NCBI GenBank assembly: GCA_030789695.1
Contig: CM061141.1
Location: 277,023,871 to 277,087,870, forward strand
Direction of reading: 5' to 3'
From: Scilla litardierei
Taxonomy: Eukaryota > Streptophyta > Magnoliopsida > Asparagales > Asparagaceae
DNA length: 64,000 nucleotides
This document shows, one piece after another, positions 43,414 to 54,630 of this stretch (position 1 is its first letter; the number at the start of each line of letters is the position of its first letter). A program made the translations under genes and the position numbers. The notes beneath the pieces are model-generated. The model made no database searches, was not told the DNA's origin, and saw only the letters and a list, made by a program, of their open reading frames with translations.

Positions 43414-45397
43414 TGTCACGCCCCGCTTCCCTAAAATGGAGGCGAGACGTGAAAAGGTCCGCACGAGAGTGGAGCTGTGAAGCCCCAACCCCGATAAGCA
43501 TCAATAAAACATAAGCAGGTCCCTGTAACCACAAGTCAAGAGTAGCCAAGCTACTAACAATCTCAATCATTTCACTAGTCACGTTTCAAGTTGTTTGTAT
43601 ATGTTTACGCCTTACAGCTGAATGGTTTGGCATTCACGCTGATTGGCCGCTTAACACTACCCCCAAAACCCAGAGTTTACGCCTTACCACTGCAGTTGCT
43701 GATCGGGCAGACTCCCAGTTGATTGGCCACTTAACTCTTACCCCCAATACCCACATGTAAATGAGCCAGGGTCCCTGCACACGAGCTCAGTAAATAAGCC
43801 AGGGTTGCCCCGCACAGGAGCTCGCATTCTAGTTCACGACTCATAAGCATTTGGCGTAGGGGTGCACCTAGCCGGAAACAAGTAGTTCGGGCATTGGCTA
43901 TCAACCAACACATGGCCCGCTTCTGGAACACGAGCCAGGAAACACACAAGTATTGTAGCGAAGCTACGCAATCACGGAAACACTTAAAGAATGCAATGAC
44001 ATGACAATTAATTTGCGTACCGTTAATGGAAATTAAACATGACATGGTAATTGCGCAACATGATAAATGTCGGATCTAGCTTCGTGTCAAGCTAGTTCCT
44101 AAATTTGCGCCTAGGCGAGTATCATTTCGTCGCCTAGTCTCTTTTACGCCTACAACAAGCAAATGGCCTAAAACATGGCCTAAACCCTAAGTGGCAAGTT
44201 TCACTTGCCTAGCACCGAGGATGACGATGAACGAGGGTTCGTCCCACGGACGCTAATCTACGGGGAAGTCGCTGATATGGAGAAACAATCATCAAAACAA
44301 CATTCATTTCATTAGGGTTTCACAAAAACACAACGGGTCATGAAAACATTAAGAGATCGATTATTACCGTATAGGAAGCGAAAGAATGATGCCGAGTGAG
44401 CACGACAACGGAAGAAACGCTCTGGGGAACCTAGGGTTCAGATCTGGAAACGGATGGAGAAGTTTGGAGAAATGGGGTTTTGGGGGGATTGATGAGATTT
44501 TGAGGAAGATGAGAGGTAGAATGTGTTAAGTGAGGGTTTGGATGATGGATTTTGGGCTTGGGATGAAGGAATAAGGGTTTGAGGTAGTAGGGGGCTCAAT
44601 GGGGGAGAAACTAGGGTTTTAGGTCATGAGGAAGAAGAAGAAAACGTTTGGAGGGGTATTTATAGAGTTTGGTGGCTGCTAGGGCAAAACTAGGGTTTCC
44701 TGTATTGTTTAGTCGGTCAAAGAGCAACCACTGACCGACTAGTTTGGGAACTAGTCGGTCGGTTGACCAACGCAGACCGACTAAGTGTAAACAGAGTAAC
44801 CCCAGACGAAAACCTGAACTAAGAGTTAGTCGGTCTGAGTACAAAACTTAACCGACTAGTTTAACAACTAGTCGGTCGAAAGATGAACTTAGACCGACTA
44901 AGGAGGAACAGTAACAGGTACCAAAAATAGTTAGTGAGTTAGTCGGTTAAAGAAGCATTGCCGACCGACTAGTTTGCAACCTAGTCGGTCAACCAACGTA
45001 CTTAGACCGACTAACGACAAATAGTAACTCCTGAGAAATTAACAAAGCCAACTAGTCGGTTCAAGAAGGTTTTCCGACCGACTGGATCGTCATCTAGTCG
45101 ATCGGTGCCCCTTCTTACACCGGCTAATGAGCACCAAAAGTTCCGAAATGGAGCGTGAAGCTCCGGGATCGATTCCTAAGACTCCTAGGCTTGATCTAAC
45201 AATAAGATTTGACCGATATGAAGCCCGTCACGAATGACTTACTCCAAAATCGACGGTCCTAAGGAAGAAGCTAAGAAAACACGACGAAACGATCGAAAAT
45301 GAAAGTTACGGAGACGAAGACCACATATAAGGAGAAAATCCACCAAAACATATAATATAATATAATAAATCCAGATACATGAAAACCAGTCGTTACA
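43414..45397 (-). repeat. 5' LTR of Tekay element, with internal deletion
   Basis: Plus-strand view TGTCACGCCCCGCTTCC ... CGTTACA. It lacks about 0.5 kb found in the other LTR (the segment between 36207 and 36725); the junction is near 43534. Confidence 0.92.
44709..45127. promoter_or_regulatory. Phased tetrads in Tekay 5' LTR
   Basis: First tetrad at 44709, 44733, 44751, 44775 (24-18-24). The second starts at 44826 (117, because of a 2-bp insertion between tetrads). All sites of 37899-38315 are present here. Confidence 0.85.
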
Positions 45398-47443
45398 GAA
45401 CAGGAGGAGATGAGAAGCTTCAACAGCTTCTGCAAAGGATTTCCCAGGCGACTCGACCGAGCAGGGCAGCTGCTCGGTCGAGCAGATGCAAAATTAAGAA
45501 GAGAGCTAATACTCAGCTTGCTCAAACCGAGCACTCATGGTGCTCGGTCGAGCAGCCTTTAATTCCTATGCCCGACTAATCTCGTGCACGGCCCGAGAAA
45601 CTTCTTCAGTGACCGAGTCAGCTATCTACTCGACCGAGCAGAGCTGACTCGGCCCGTGCAGACAGAGTGATGATTTTGGAGGAGCGCGATTTACTATCGT
45701 GCTCGGTCGAGCAGTACATCTGCTCGAACCGAGCGACCGACCGAGCAACGCACTGCTCGACCGAGTCACCCACTCGGTCGACAATGCTGAAGCCCATTTT
45801 TGGAAAGAATTTGGAGCCGCCTGTTGCGCGCTGGGCGGAGTGAAGTGAGGGAAGCTGCGACAGCGATTGGGAGGGATTCATTCTTAGAGTTTTTTTTGAA
45901 TAGAATTTTTGGAGAGGAGATTAGAGAGAAAACTTGTTAGATCTAGATTAATTTGTTGAAGATTATTGGATCGAATTCATTGGAAGTTTATTTTTCTATT
46001 CTCGCGTTCTTGGAATCTTGTTTTTCTCTGAGATCTATTACTCGATGTAAGTTTCTCGATCTTCATTCTGTCGATTTGTTATGATGTTTTCTTCCCTAAA
46101 AATTGTGTTTTTATTTGTTAATATTGTCATGAGTGGGTAGTCTTTTCTAAGGTTGATGGGTTAGCCCTAAGACCCTAGGGGGAGATGTAGATCCGGATCC
46201 CTAGGTTGAATTGGAGATAAAATGGGAGTATTTCGATCGATCCTACCGAATCCCTAAGGTAACCCGCACTGAGATCATGCCCACGGTCTATGGAGTTGAT
46301 GTGCTTATGGGGTATCCTTAGAATTCGAATAGGGAAATCGGAGGATCCAACCAAGGCTCGTGACCATGCCCGGCTCGTGCCTTGAGGGGATCCATCGACG
46401 AACTATATCGCTATGTTGACGGCTACCGCTATTGCATCAACAAGAGCCACAGAAATACTTCGCAATTCTAACCCACGAGAGTGGTACGAATTGGGAGATT
46501 AATCCCCTAACCCTAATGCAATGTAAGGATTCTATTCGAACGTCGATCCCCGACGGTCTTAGCGGTGATCCCTAATGCCCTAGTCCTTTTAATTATTAAA
46601 TCAACAACGATACCAAAACCAATTCTCTCAACCCGATAGCTATCTCACTTTGAGATATAAAAGTAAGCTGAGAACTCAATTACAATGTCCCCGTCCCTTT
46701 GAGATTCGATATCTTTTATACTATAATTTGACACCGTCCGCTTGTGGATAGAGCCCGGAATTGACACCTAGGGGCCATACCACGCCTGGCGATCGTGCCA
46801 CCGCCGGGTGGAATCTAGGTGTAGGTTTCTGGTGCGTCACCGACTACCAAAGTATCTTTTCAGGGAGAAGACAAAAATCAGTGTAGTGAACTACTGGATG
46901 TTTGTAGTTGACTACAAGTTGAAACTTAGCTTCTACGAAAAGTATGCTCTCAAATAAGTTTTAAACTTCTACAAAAAGTATGCTCTCAAATAAGTTTTAA
47001 AACAAGTTTAAAAACATTTTAGAAAATCATTTTGTGTGTGTGTGCATATTCTTTCTTGGCTTTGACATAATCTTAAGAAAATGAAAAAACATCACACACA
47101 CTAGACTCTATGAAGAACTTGAAGCTATGGTTGAGCTTGAGCTAGTTGCATAGGCTTCACTTGAGTTTGAGCTCCTCTTTAGTTTGAGCTTGAGCACATT
47201 CTTTGAGCTTCATCTTCGAGCTCCTCTTGTGCTAAGGCTTTAGAATGTAGACGTGGAATGTGAGCTCAATCCATCTTCATCTTCTATGTGTGTAGTTATA
47301 GTTCTTCTTCTCGGAGTATGTTTCGAGCTTCAATTAGCTTATTGCACAACCTACATACTTAAGTAGTATGATTAGTAATTTAACAACATTTGGTGTGATC
47401 ATCATCAAAACAAACTACTTGGGGTGGGACTAGATTCCCATCA

Positions 47444-47925
47444 CTCTCCCCCTTTTTGATGATGACACCTAAATGAAAAACATATGAATAATATGATTAT
47501 AAAACAATGAGTAAGTGTACTTACTCCCCCTGCTTAGATGCGGTTATTATTCATTCATGTTTTTGTTTTCTTTTTACTTTCTCTCCCCCTTGGCATCATA
47601 AAAAAATATAATAGTATACATACCAAGTGAAAAAGAGTTACATAGGCTCCCCCTCAAAGTTAGCATCATTGAAGTTGGGTCTCCCCCTTAATTCATGCAT
47701 GTAACTTGAGATTCATTTGGAGCTCTTCTACTAATCCTTTATAGTTTTGGTACCTGAAAATCAAACATATAATTTTGGTACCCTTTCTTTGTAGGTCCGT
47801 GTGATTAGTCATACATAATAATGTAATCATCATCCAAGAGGGAACCAAACCCATTTGGGTTGAGATTTCCCATACGTAAATCTATAATCTCTACAAAAAT
47901 GAACATTGTTCATAAAACTAGAAAT
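47444..47925 (-). other. Polypurine tracts of B-minus
   Basis: Five CTCCCCC blocks on the plus strand (47446, 47523, 47583, 47650, 47682), i.e. GGGGGAG on the element strand; the first abuts the 3' LTR at 47443. No coding sequence. Confidence 0.8.
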
Positions 47926-49517
47926 TTAATTGTCTTTCATTTGGACGGTTCCAATTTTGGGAATCCAAAATTTGACATATCCATTTTTAGTTTTAGGAAC
48001 TCTAGCTTGATGATGAGAATTTCTAGCATTTTGATTAGTCATGTTATAACCTAAGCCATGTTTGCTAAATTGGGGTCTTTGTGATCTAATCAAGCAATCT
48101 AATTTTTCTTTACCTTTATTGAACCTAGTAACATTATTAACCAAGTCCTCATGCTTTGCTTTAATGGCGGTCATGTTCTTTTCTAAGTCTCTAAACCTAT
48201 TTCTTAGGTCTTTGAGTTCTACATTGAGCAACTTATTCTTTTCAATTAAATCCTTATTGTTGCTAATCAATTTTAGGTTCTCTTCTTTAATCTTTTCTTG
48301 CTCTTGATTAGTAGGATTAGAACCACAAGATTTATGCATCTTTTTGAGATCTAGAAGCTCTTTGAGTTGGACCTCATATAATGCATAATTTTTATGAAAT
48401 TCCTCCTCATAATCAATTTCATCATCATTGCTACTATCGCTATCACTAGAGTTATGGTAGGAATTTACCTTGGGGTCTTTTCGTGCCATGAAGCACATGT
48501 AGTTCCGCTCGTTTCTTTCGCTTGCTTTTCCTTCATTTTCGGATGATGATGAGCTATCGGAATCCTCTTCTCATTTCTTCTATCCCAAGCCCCAAAAGCT
48601 TTTATATTTGACCTTTTGCCTTTGTATGACTTCGTTCTCTTATCTCTGATTTTCTTTAGAGGACACTCATTCTTCATGTGCCCTGGCCTATTACATTCAT
48701 AACAAATAACATCATTAGTGGAATTGAACTTACGGTTGTAGGACTTACGTGCATTTATGAATTTCTTGAATCCTTTGGAGATGAGTACCATTTGTTTCTC
48801 CATCTCATCTTTGACTTCATTATCGGACTCCTCCGTGTCCGATGTTGCTTTGAATGCAAGGTTCTTCTTCTTTTCACCATGTTCCTTGGTCTTTCGCTCT
48901 TGCAGTTGGAGTTCATATGCCATTAGATTGCCGATGAGCTCCTCTACGGTTAGCTTTGAAGTGTCGTTGCCTTCTTCAATGGCTGAAGCTTTGGATTGCC
49001 ATTCGGGAGTGAGGGATCTGAGGATCTTGCATACGTGATCCTCTTGTGTGTACTTCTTTCCCAATCCCGCAAGTGTGTTGACGATCTCCGTAAATCTCGT
49101 GTACATCTCTGTTATGTTCTCGTCTTTCTCCATCATAAATTTTTCATACCTGCCACCATAAAGAGAAGATTTTGAAGATTTAACTTTTTGGTTACCTTCT
49201 GCGTTACCTCAAGGATTTTCCATTTTGATGCGCGGAGGTAGCCATGGAGATGCGGTTGTACTCCTTGTGTCAAGGCCGCAATATAGAGTGGACACCACCT
49301 TGGCATTTAGAGACACTTTGTCCTTCTCCGTCTTGGTCCACTTTTCTTCCTCAAGAGTGGATTCTTCATGAGAATTCTACACTATCTTCCATAGATCATA
49401 GGAGATAGAGAGAAGGTACATTCGCATCCGATTCTTCCAAGATCCATAATTTGATCCGTGGAGAAGTGCTGGTCTAGTGGAAGATTGTCCTTCGGGGAAA
49501 TGATTGGTTGACGCCAT
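47926..49517 (-). pseudogene. gag: gag of B-minus, broken
   Basis: Minus-strand ATG at 49517 (MASTNHFPEGQSS) leads to the capsid-type block LHGSNYGSWKNRMRMYL, then a stop at about 49381. The frame open from 49136 (MYTRFTEIVNTLAGLGK, LIGNLMAYELQLQERK) includes a good CCHC knuckle (CYECNRPGHMKNEC). After a frame change, 48498-47926 starts MCFMARKDP, has a long Lys/Glu/Asn-rich coiled coil (about residues 40-115) and the Sirevirus motif RFNKGKEKLDCL...HGLGYN. All gag parts are present; nothing of pol follows. Confidence 0.88.
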
Positions 49518-49527
49518 CTATAACCTT

Positions 49528-49539
49528 TCTTTGATACCA
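49528..49539 (-). other. Primer-binding site of B-minus
   Basis: Minus strand TGGTATCAAAGA, two bases after the 5' LTR; initiator tRNA-Met type with changes at the end. Confidence 0.75.
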
Positions 49540-49541
49540 AG

Positions 49542-51366
49542 TGGTGGATCCTGTGGATGGCAAACAACACTAGAAGGGGGGGTTGAATAGTGTTGAAAAA
49601 AAAAGTTTCACAAATGAACACCACAAAAATAACTTCCCTTCCAATGTTGCCTAAGTAACCAAGTAGAGTGATCTATGCTTGGTCCTTAATCAACACGATT
49701 TATCTTCAAATATATATAAGATAATATATAAACAGTAAAGATCAAAGGAGTAAAGATAATAGAATAGATCTCGAAGCGGAATATAAACTTGCAATAATGA
49801 ATTTAGTTAGCAAGAGTAAATTAACAAATGATTTCAAATGACATGTAATAAAAAATTGAACTTGTTAGTGTAAAGTAAATGTCAATCGCAAACACAAAGA
49901 TTTTTATCCTGGTTCCCCACAACTTGGGTATGTCCAGTCCCTGAAACTCTTGTCAGGCTTTAATACACTATTATCGGTAAATAGTACAAACCACCTTACC
50001 TTCAATGAGGATTTACAACCACCTTGCCTACAACAAGGATTTTCAACCACCTAGACTTGTCTAGGATTTTCACTTGCCTCACAACCCGAAGACTTCTCCT
50101 TGCCTCACAATCCGAGGACTTTCAACACCCTTATCACCAAGGGACTACAAGTAAAATCAAATCCAATACACCATAATGAATTAGTGGAGATTGGTTTTTA
50201 CACCCAATAATTCTATAGCCAAGATTAAATTTGCAATTGTGCTTAACGTGGCTAAAAGAATTTAAATCATTCGTAGATCACACAAAGAATATGAATTTAT
50301 TCAATGTGATCTAGAATCTAGATGTGTTCTTAGATCACACAAAGAATATGAAATTATTCAATGTGATCTAGGATCTAGATGTTTCAAAAATCCTTTGAGA
50401 ATATGAAAATTCAAAAAGAAGGATTTTGAAAACCAATTTGCAATAGCCAAATAATAATAATGATCTTAAAAAGAATTATAAAGAATGTAGGCAATAAGAT
50501 CAGAAATTGAAAAACCGTTTTAGCTATAAAAACTTTGAGAGTAATGAGAACGATGAGATCTTTTGAGAGAATAAGAATTTTGCTCAAGAATAAATTGGTG
50601 AGAAAAATGTTCTCATAGGGTCTCTATTTATAGAGCCAAAGGAGAATTCAAAATGATTCAAATCAAGTTTGACTTCAGAACAAAAATCAAGCAATGAATA
50701 AATGAAGAGTGAATTAAGGTATTCTGGTCGCACAACTGGTAGTCGACTCCCTAACTTTTGTAGTCAATTCCCAGAGTGTTTCTGAGAAATTCTGCTACAA
50801 CTGGTAGTCGACTCCCTAACTTTGGTAGTCGACTACCAGAGTATCTTTTAAGGGAGAAGAGAGAAATCAGTGTAGTGAACTACTCTACAAGTTGAAACTT
50901 AGCTTCTTTGAAAAGTATGCTCTCAAATAAGTTTTAAGACAAGTTTAAAAATATTTTAGAAAATTATTTTGTGTGTGTGTGCATATTCTCTCTTGGCTTT
51001 GACATAATTTTAAGAAAATGAAAAAACAACTTACACACTAGACTCTATGAAGAACTTGAAGCTATAGTTTGCATAGGCTTCACTTGAGTTTGAGCTCCTC
51101 TTTAGCTTGAGTTTGAGCACATTCTTTGAGCTTCATCTTCGAGCTCCTCTTGTGCTAAGGCTTTATAATGTAGACATGGAATGTGAGCTCAATCCATCTT
51201 CATCTTCTATGTGTGTAGTCATAGTTCTTCTTCTCGGAGTATGTTTCGAGCTTCAATTAGCTTATTGCACAACCTACACACTTAAGTAGTATGATTAGTA
51301 ATTTAACAACATTTGGTGTGATCATCATCAAAACAAACCACTTGGGGTGGGACTAGATTCCCATCA
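49542..51366 (-). repeat. 5' LTR of B-minus
   Basis: Minus strand starts TGATGGGAATC and ends CAGGATCCACCA (CAACA expected). Palindrome pairs at 50738-50837. TATA box CTATAAATA on the minus strand at about 50628. Confidence 0.92.
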
Positions 51367-51462
51367 CTTGTAGTACATTTTTTAGATGTATAATGTTATA
51401 TGTTGGATATACTCTTGTATGTGAAGTTGGTTGTTTTTTTGTACTCCATGTACTCATGCTAA

Positions 51463-51464
51463 AG

Positions 51465-51503
<39 letters not shown>
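51463..51503. repeat. CA microsatellite
   Basis: About 20 CA units. Similar CA and CATA repeats lie at 52372-52408, on the other side of the hAT-like element, which therefore split one repeat. Confidence 0.9.
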
Positions 51504-51509
<6 letters not shown>

Positions 51510-51511
51510 TA

Positions 51512-52371
51512 TATGGGTGGGCATCGGGTTTACCCGATTTTTTTTAACAATTCCGAAACCGAATCCGAATTTATTCGGTCAAAATAATTATATCCGAAGT
51601 CCGAATCCGACTAATCGGATCGGATCCGAATAGTTCCGATTTCGAAATCGGACGAGAACATCCAACCCGGAATCCGATTCCGATTCCGCTTCGGGCTAGA
51701 AAAACCGCAAGCAGCACCCTCAATATTTTCGACTACACACGCATCGTCTCCAGGGGCAAGGCCCATATGCAACGGTGGCTAACCCACCTTCTATCTTATA
51801 GAAGTACAGTCTTCTTGTTTTGTCCGATGTGGGATTAAGAAGCTCGTGTCCATGAAGCGCACACGAGCACCTATGTTTACAAATGTTTAAATACGTTGGT
51901 TTAGGCCAAAATATTTGCAGCAGTCAATCAAAAGCCCACATGTACGCAGACACTCAAGAGCCCCAACTCCTAACTTTGAAGTCCAATTGCTGTTGACGGT
52001 TTCCATCTTTATTATTTATTGCACACTTATTTTCTTAATTTGTCTGATGTGGGACAAATCATTCCACATGTTGCTCTATTTCCTCTCACCTTTAGCCCAC
52101 GTTTCTACTGTGTATTTTGTCCCACATCGGTGGGAAAGAAGGAACTCTAAATGTTTAAATAGGCTGTTTGAGGATTTGGCATCAAGCTAATTAATCGGAA
52201 TCGGATCCGATTGGAATTTGGTGGTAGGATCCGAAGACCGATTCCGAAATAAATCGGTTGGCAATATGTTGCCCGAATCCGAATCCGATTTTTATTTAAC
52301 CGAATATTCGGAATCGGATTCGGGTACGGAACCGGGTTCGGAATCAGAACCAGGTTTTTTGCACACCCCTA
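51512..52371. mobile_element. Non-autonomous hAT-like DNA transposon (860 bp)
   Basis: Ends TATGGGTGGGCA and, inverted, TAGGGGTGTGCA, close to plant hAT ends. An 8-bp duplication CATACATA flanks it (51504-51511, 52372-52379), though it lies in a CATA repeat. Dense subterminal repeats of CCGAATCCGA occur in both orientations (51555-51690 and 52190-52350). The centre (51700-52190) has no transposase and looks like host non-coding sequence with TGTCCGATGTGGGA blocks. Confidence 0.65.
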
Positions 52372-52463
52372 CATACATACATATACACGCACGCACGCAC
52401 ACACACACATTTTGGATCATTACTCTCTTATGTGTAATATTGTCTCTTCCTTGTGCTCTTAGT

Positions 52464-53239
52464 TGTTGGAATTAATGGCTCTTTTGGCCATTTGTTCACT
52501 CCCACTCTCTTTCTTTTAGTCCCACATTGGATAGGCAAACACCCTTGTGTGTGTATATAATAGGCTTCTCTCTATTGGGCTATTGGACTTGTTAATGGGC
52601 TAGAAATTGGGGGTAGCTCGCGTGCACATGAGCCCAAGCAAGGGGCCGAGCCCAATCCGGGTTGAGCCGAATGGAAAATCTGGGCGTCGGATCCGGAAAC
52701 CCTTAGCGTGTGTGCGCTGGTGTCGTGCCTGCGCAGGGGGGTTCACGGGTGCGCGCGCGGAGTGCCCGAGTTTTGACTCGTGTTTTTTAGCCTATTTTAT
52801 TTTTTAGAATTCAAATAGCCTAATACGTTTTATTTTCCCAACAGCCATTTTTCATTTAATTGCAACAGCTATTTTTCCTTTAATGGCTGTTAATGGCTGC
52901 GTTGTTAATGGCATTCATGGCTGAATTCCAACAGCCATCTTTTTCCTCTTTATAAACTCTTTTGTTTAGAGTTTCTCTAAACAATTGCGAAAATCCTCTT
53001 CTATGCCATACCTCATCCTGGGTATCGATCTTTGTGCAAATTCCAAAGCTTCTGGCCGCGAGTGGACGCGTCCAGGGGCTGCTGTGTTAACCTTGGGGAG
53101 CAACCGGCAATTTCGATTACCACCGAGGTCGGGCCGTAATTGTTTTCAAGGCAGTGGTCATTCCACGTCACAGCGTTTCATTCCTGATAAGTTCTTTCTA
53201 CGCTTGAACCATAGTCAATTCCGACTTTTTAATCTTACA
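52464..53239 (+). mobile_element. Probable solo LTR in A-old
   Basis: Starts TGTTGGAATTAATGG and may end ATCTTACA; a TATA-like GTATATAATAGG lies near 52552. Flanking A-old sequence resumes near 53245. No clear 5-bp duplication. Inverted repeats AACAGCCAT/ATGGCTGTT at 52840-52940. Confidence 0.4.
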
Positions 53240-53803
53240 ATACTTATTTATATGTTGAATGTTGAGATGAATTGCATGTTGAATGTTGATATTGGATCTC
53301 ATTTCCTCTAGTCAACTAAATCTTTTTGGATTTTGATGATATTGATACGTATTTGTGTATACACCTTCGTGTTTTCTCTATTGTCATTTGGTATCATATT
53401 AAATACGTATCTCATTCTTTATACACCCATGGTTGTTTTACTTTTATTTGGCACTATTGTTGTTGTTTCTCTACTCCCACTTTTTGGTTAATGCCATAGG
53501 GGGAGAGAAATAAACAAACTCATAATTTTGTGCTAATTAGAAGCTAAACTTGAATCCAAGATTGAAATAGCCTTCGATTCAGGGGGAGTAAGATATAGTG
53601 AATTTGGATTCAAAAATTCTAAATTCAAATACTTGAATTCAGTTCATTCATGTATATCATACTATTGCATTAATTGATCATTAGATACTCATATTTAAAT
53701 TGTCTAACTTGATCAACATGTATGTAGGGAAGGTAAGTATTCTTAAGCACAATTATTTATCTTCGTGTTTATGTTTAGTTGTCATCACCAAAAAGGGAGA
53801 AAA
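53240..53803 (+). other. A-old 3' untranslated region
   Basis: Matches 20820-21371 of A-young, with polypurine blocks at 53498, 53581 and AAAAAGGGAGAAAA before the LTR. No coding sequence. Confidence 0.75.
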
Positions 53804-54214
53804 TATTGAGTATTGGACTTCTCCTACTTGGTTTTGATGATGAGCAAACATACATACTTGTGACTAATCCCCTCCATGCAGTTAATCCATAGTCTAAGCT
53901 TATCGTGACGATCAAATATTAATGGATGACCATGAAGAACAATCAAAGCTCAAAGTTGAAGATTGGGTGATCAAAGATAAAGAATGGAGCTTCAAAGTCT
54001 TCAAGAAGGCTTCAAGATCATTCAAGAGAAAGAAGAGAAGCAAAAAACAAATGTAATCTTTTTATTCTCTTTTCTTTCTCATTAGAATGTAGTTTTGAAG
54101 TAGATTATTGTTAGATCTCACACACTTCACGCATTCTAGCCTAGGAAGTTATTAGAAACCAATTCCTATGTTTACAACTTCTTTTATTCTAAGATGTTCA
54201 TTTTAGACTTTCAA

Positions 54215-54410
54215 CAGGCGACTGATGAACAATATTTAGGCGCCTGTCTCCATACAGGCGCCTGAGAATTGTTCTCCAGTCGTCTGTTATTCACACTCTT
54301 TTGACTTGATTTTTGGACTATCATTTCTTAACTTTCATTAGGCGACTGCTGTACAAAGTACATGCGCCTGTCTAGTTTCAGGCGCCTATGAATTGTTAGT
54401 CAGTCACATG
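54215..54410. promoter_or_regulatory. Phased palindrome array in A-old LTR
   Basis: Sites at 54215, 54237, 54255, 54277 and 54339, 54361, 54379, 54401: both clusters 22-18-22, clusters 124 bp apart. Phase is kept although the surrounding LTR has diverged strongly. A further site pair is cut by the insertion at 54631. Confidence 0.8.
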
Positions 54411-54630
54411 TCATATCTTGTCCAAACTTCTTAAGTTGTGTCAACTTTCGCGCTAGCGTCTGCAGGCGATGTACGTAGGATTTACGTGCGCCTACTCGTG
54501 GCACAAGCGTCTGTATATACCACTACAGTCGCATGTCCAACGCTTGCCCAGAACTTTGATTGTAGCAAGTTACACACTTGTGCAACAAACGACTGACGTT
54601 GGTTTTCCAGTCGCCTGCCCTTAGCACATG

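Larger units (their letters stand above)
36089..45397 (-). mobile_element. Tekay/Del-type chromovirus (Ty3/gypsy), minus strand
   Basis: LTRs are 43414-45397 (5', 1984 bp) and 36089-38585 (3', 2497 bp). The target duplication GAACA is at 36084-36088 and 45398-45402. Gag, protease, RT, RNase H, integrase and a C-terminal chromodomain-like end are present in gypsy order. LTRs differ by few bases apart from one 0.5 kb deletion, so this is among the youngest insertions. I find no clear primer-binding site after the 5' LTR (the sequence reads GGTTTTGTTGGTGGCCC). Two intron-like segments interrupt the coding region. Confidence 0.95.
27291..46839 (+). mobile_element. Athila-like Ty3/gypsy element lacking RT and integrase
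   Basis: LTRs are 27291-28993 (1703 bp) and 35820-46839 (1706 bp without the Tekay insertion). Duplication CCGAC at 27286-27290 and 46840-46844. tRNA-Asp primer site, gag and protease of Athila type, then a long non-coding 3' part with a small ORF. RT, RNase H and integrase are absent between 32382 and 32690. Two later insertions, a solo LTR and a Tekay element, sit inside. Confidence 0.92.
35820..46839 (+). repeat. 3' LTR of Athila-like element, interrupted
   Basis: 35820-36088 and 45403-46839, split by the Tekay element and one GAACA copy. Sum 1706 bp against 1703 in the 5' LTR. Confidence 0.92.
26001..47443 (-). repeat. 3' LTR of B-minus, interrupted
   Basis: 26001-27290 and 46845-47443 form one LTR; the Athila-like element and one copy of CCGAC separate them. 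The break lies in the middle of a GGTAG(T/C)CGACTACC palindrome. Direct repeats of a 60-70 bp segment (acacaaagaatatgaa...) lie at 26735-26835. Confidence 0.9.
26001..51366 (-). mobile_element. B-minus: gag-only Sirevirus B element, minus strand
   Basis: LTRs are 49542-51366 (5', 1825 bp) and 26001-47443 (3', 1889 bp after removing the nested Athila-like element). The target duplication CTTGT is at 25996-26000 and 51367-51371. The internal region (47444-49541) is only 2.1 kb: primer site, gag remnant and polypurine tracts, no protease, integrase, RT or RNase H. It must have relied on enzymes from a full element such as B-plus, or lost pol after insertion. Confidence 0.92.
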
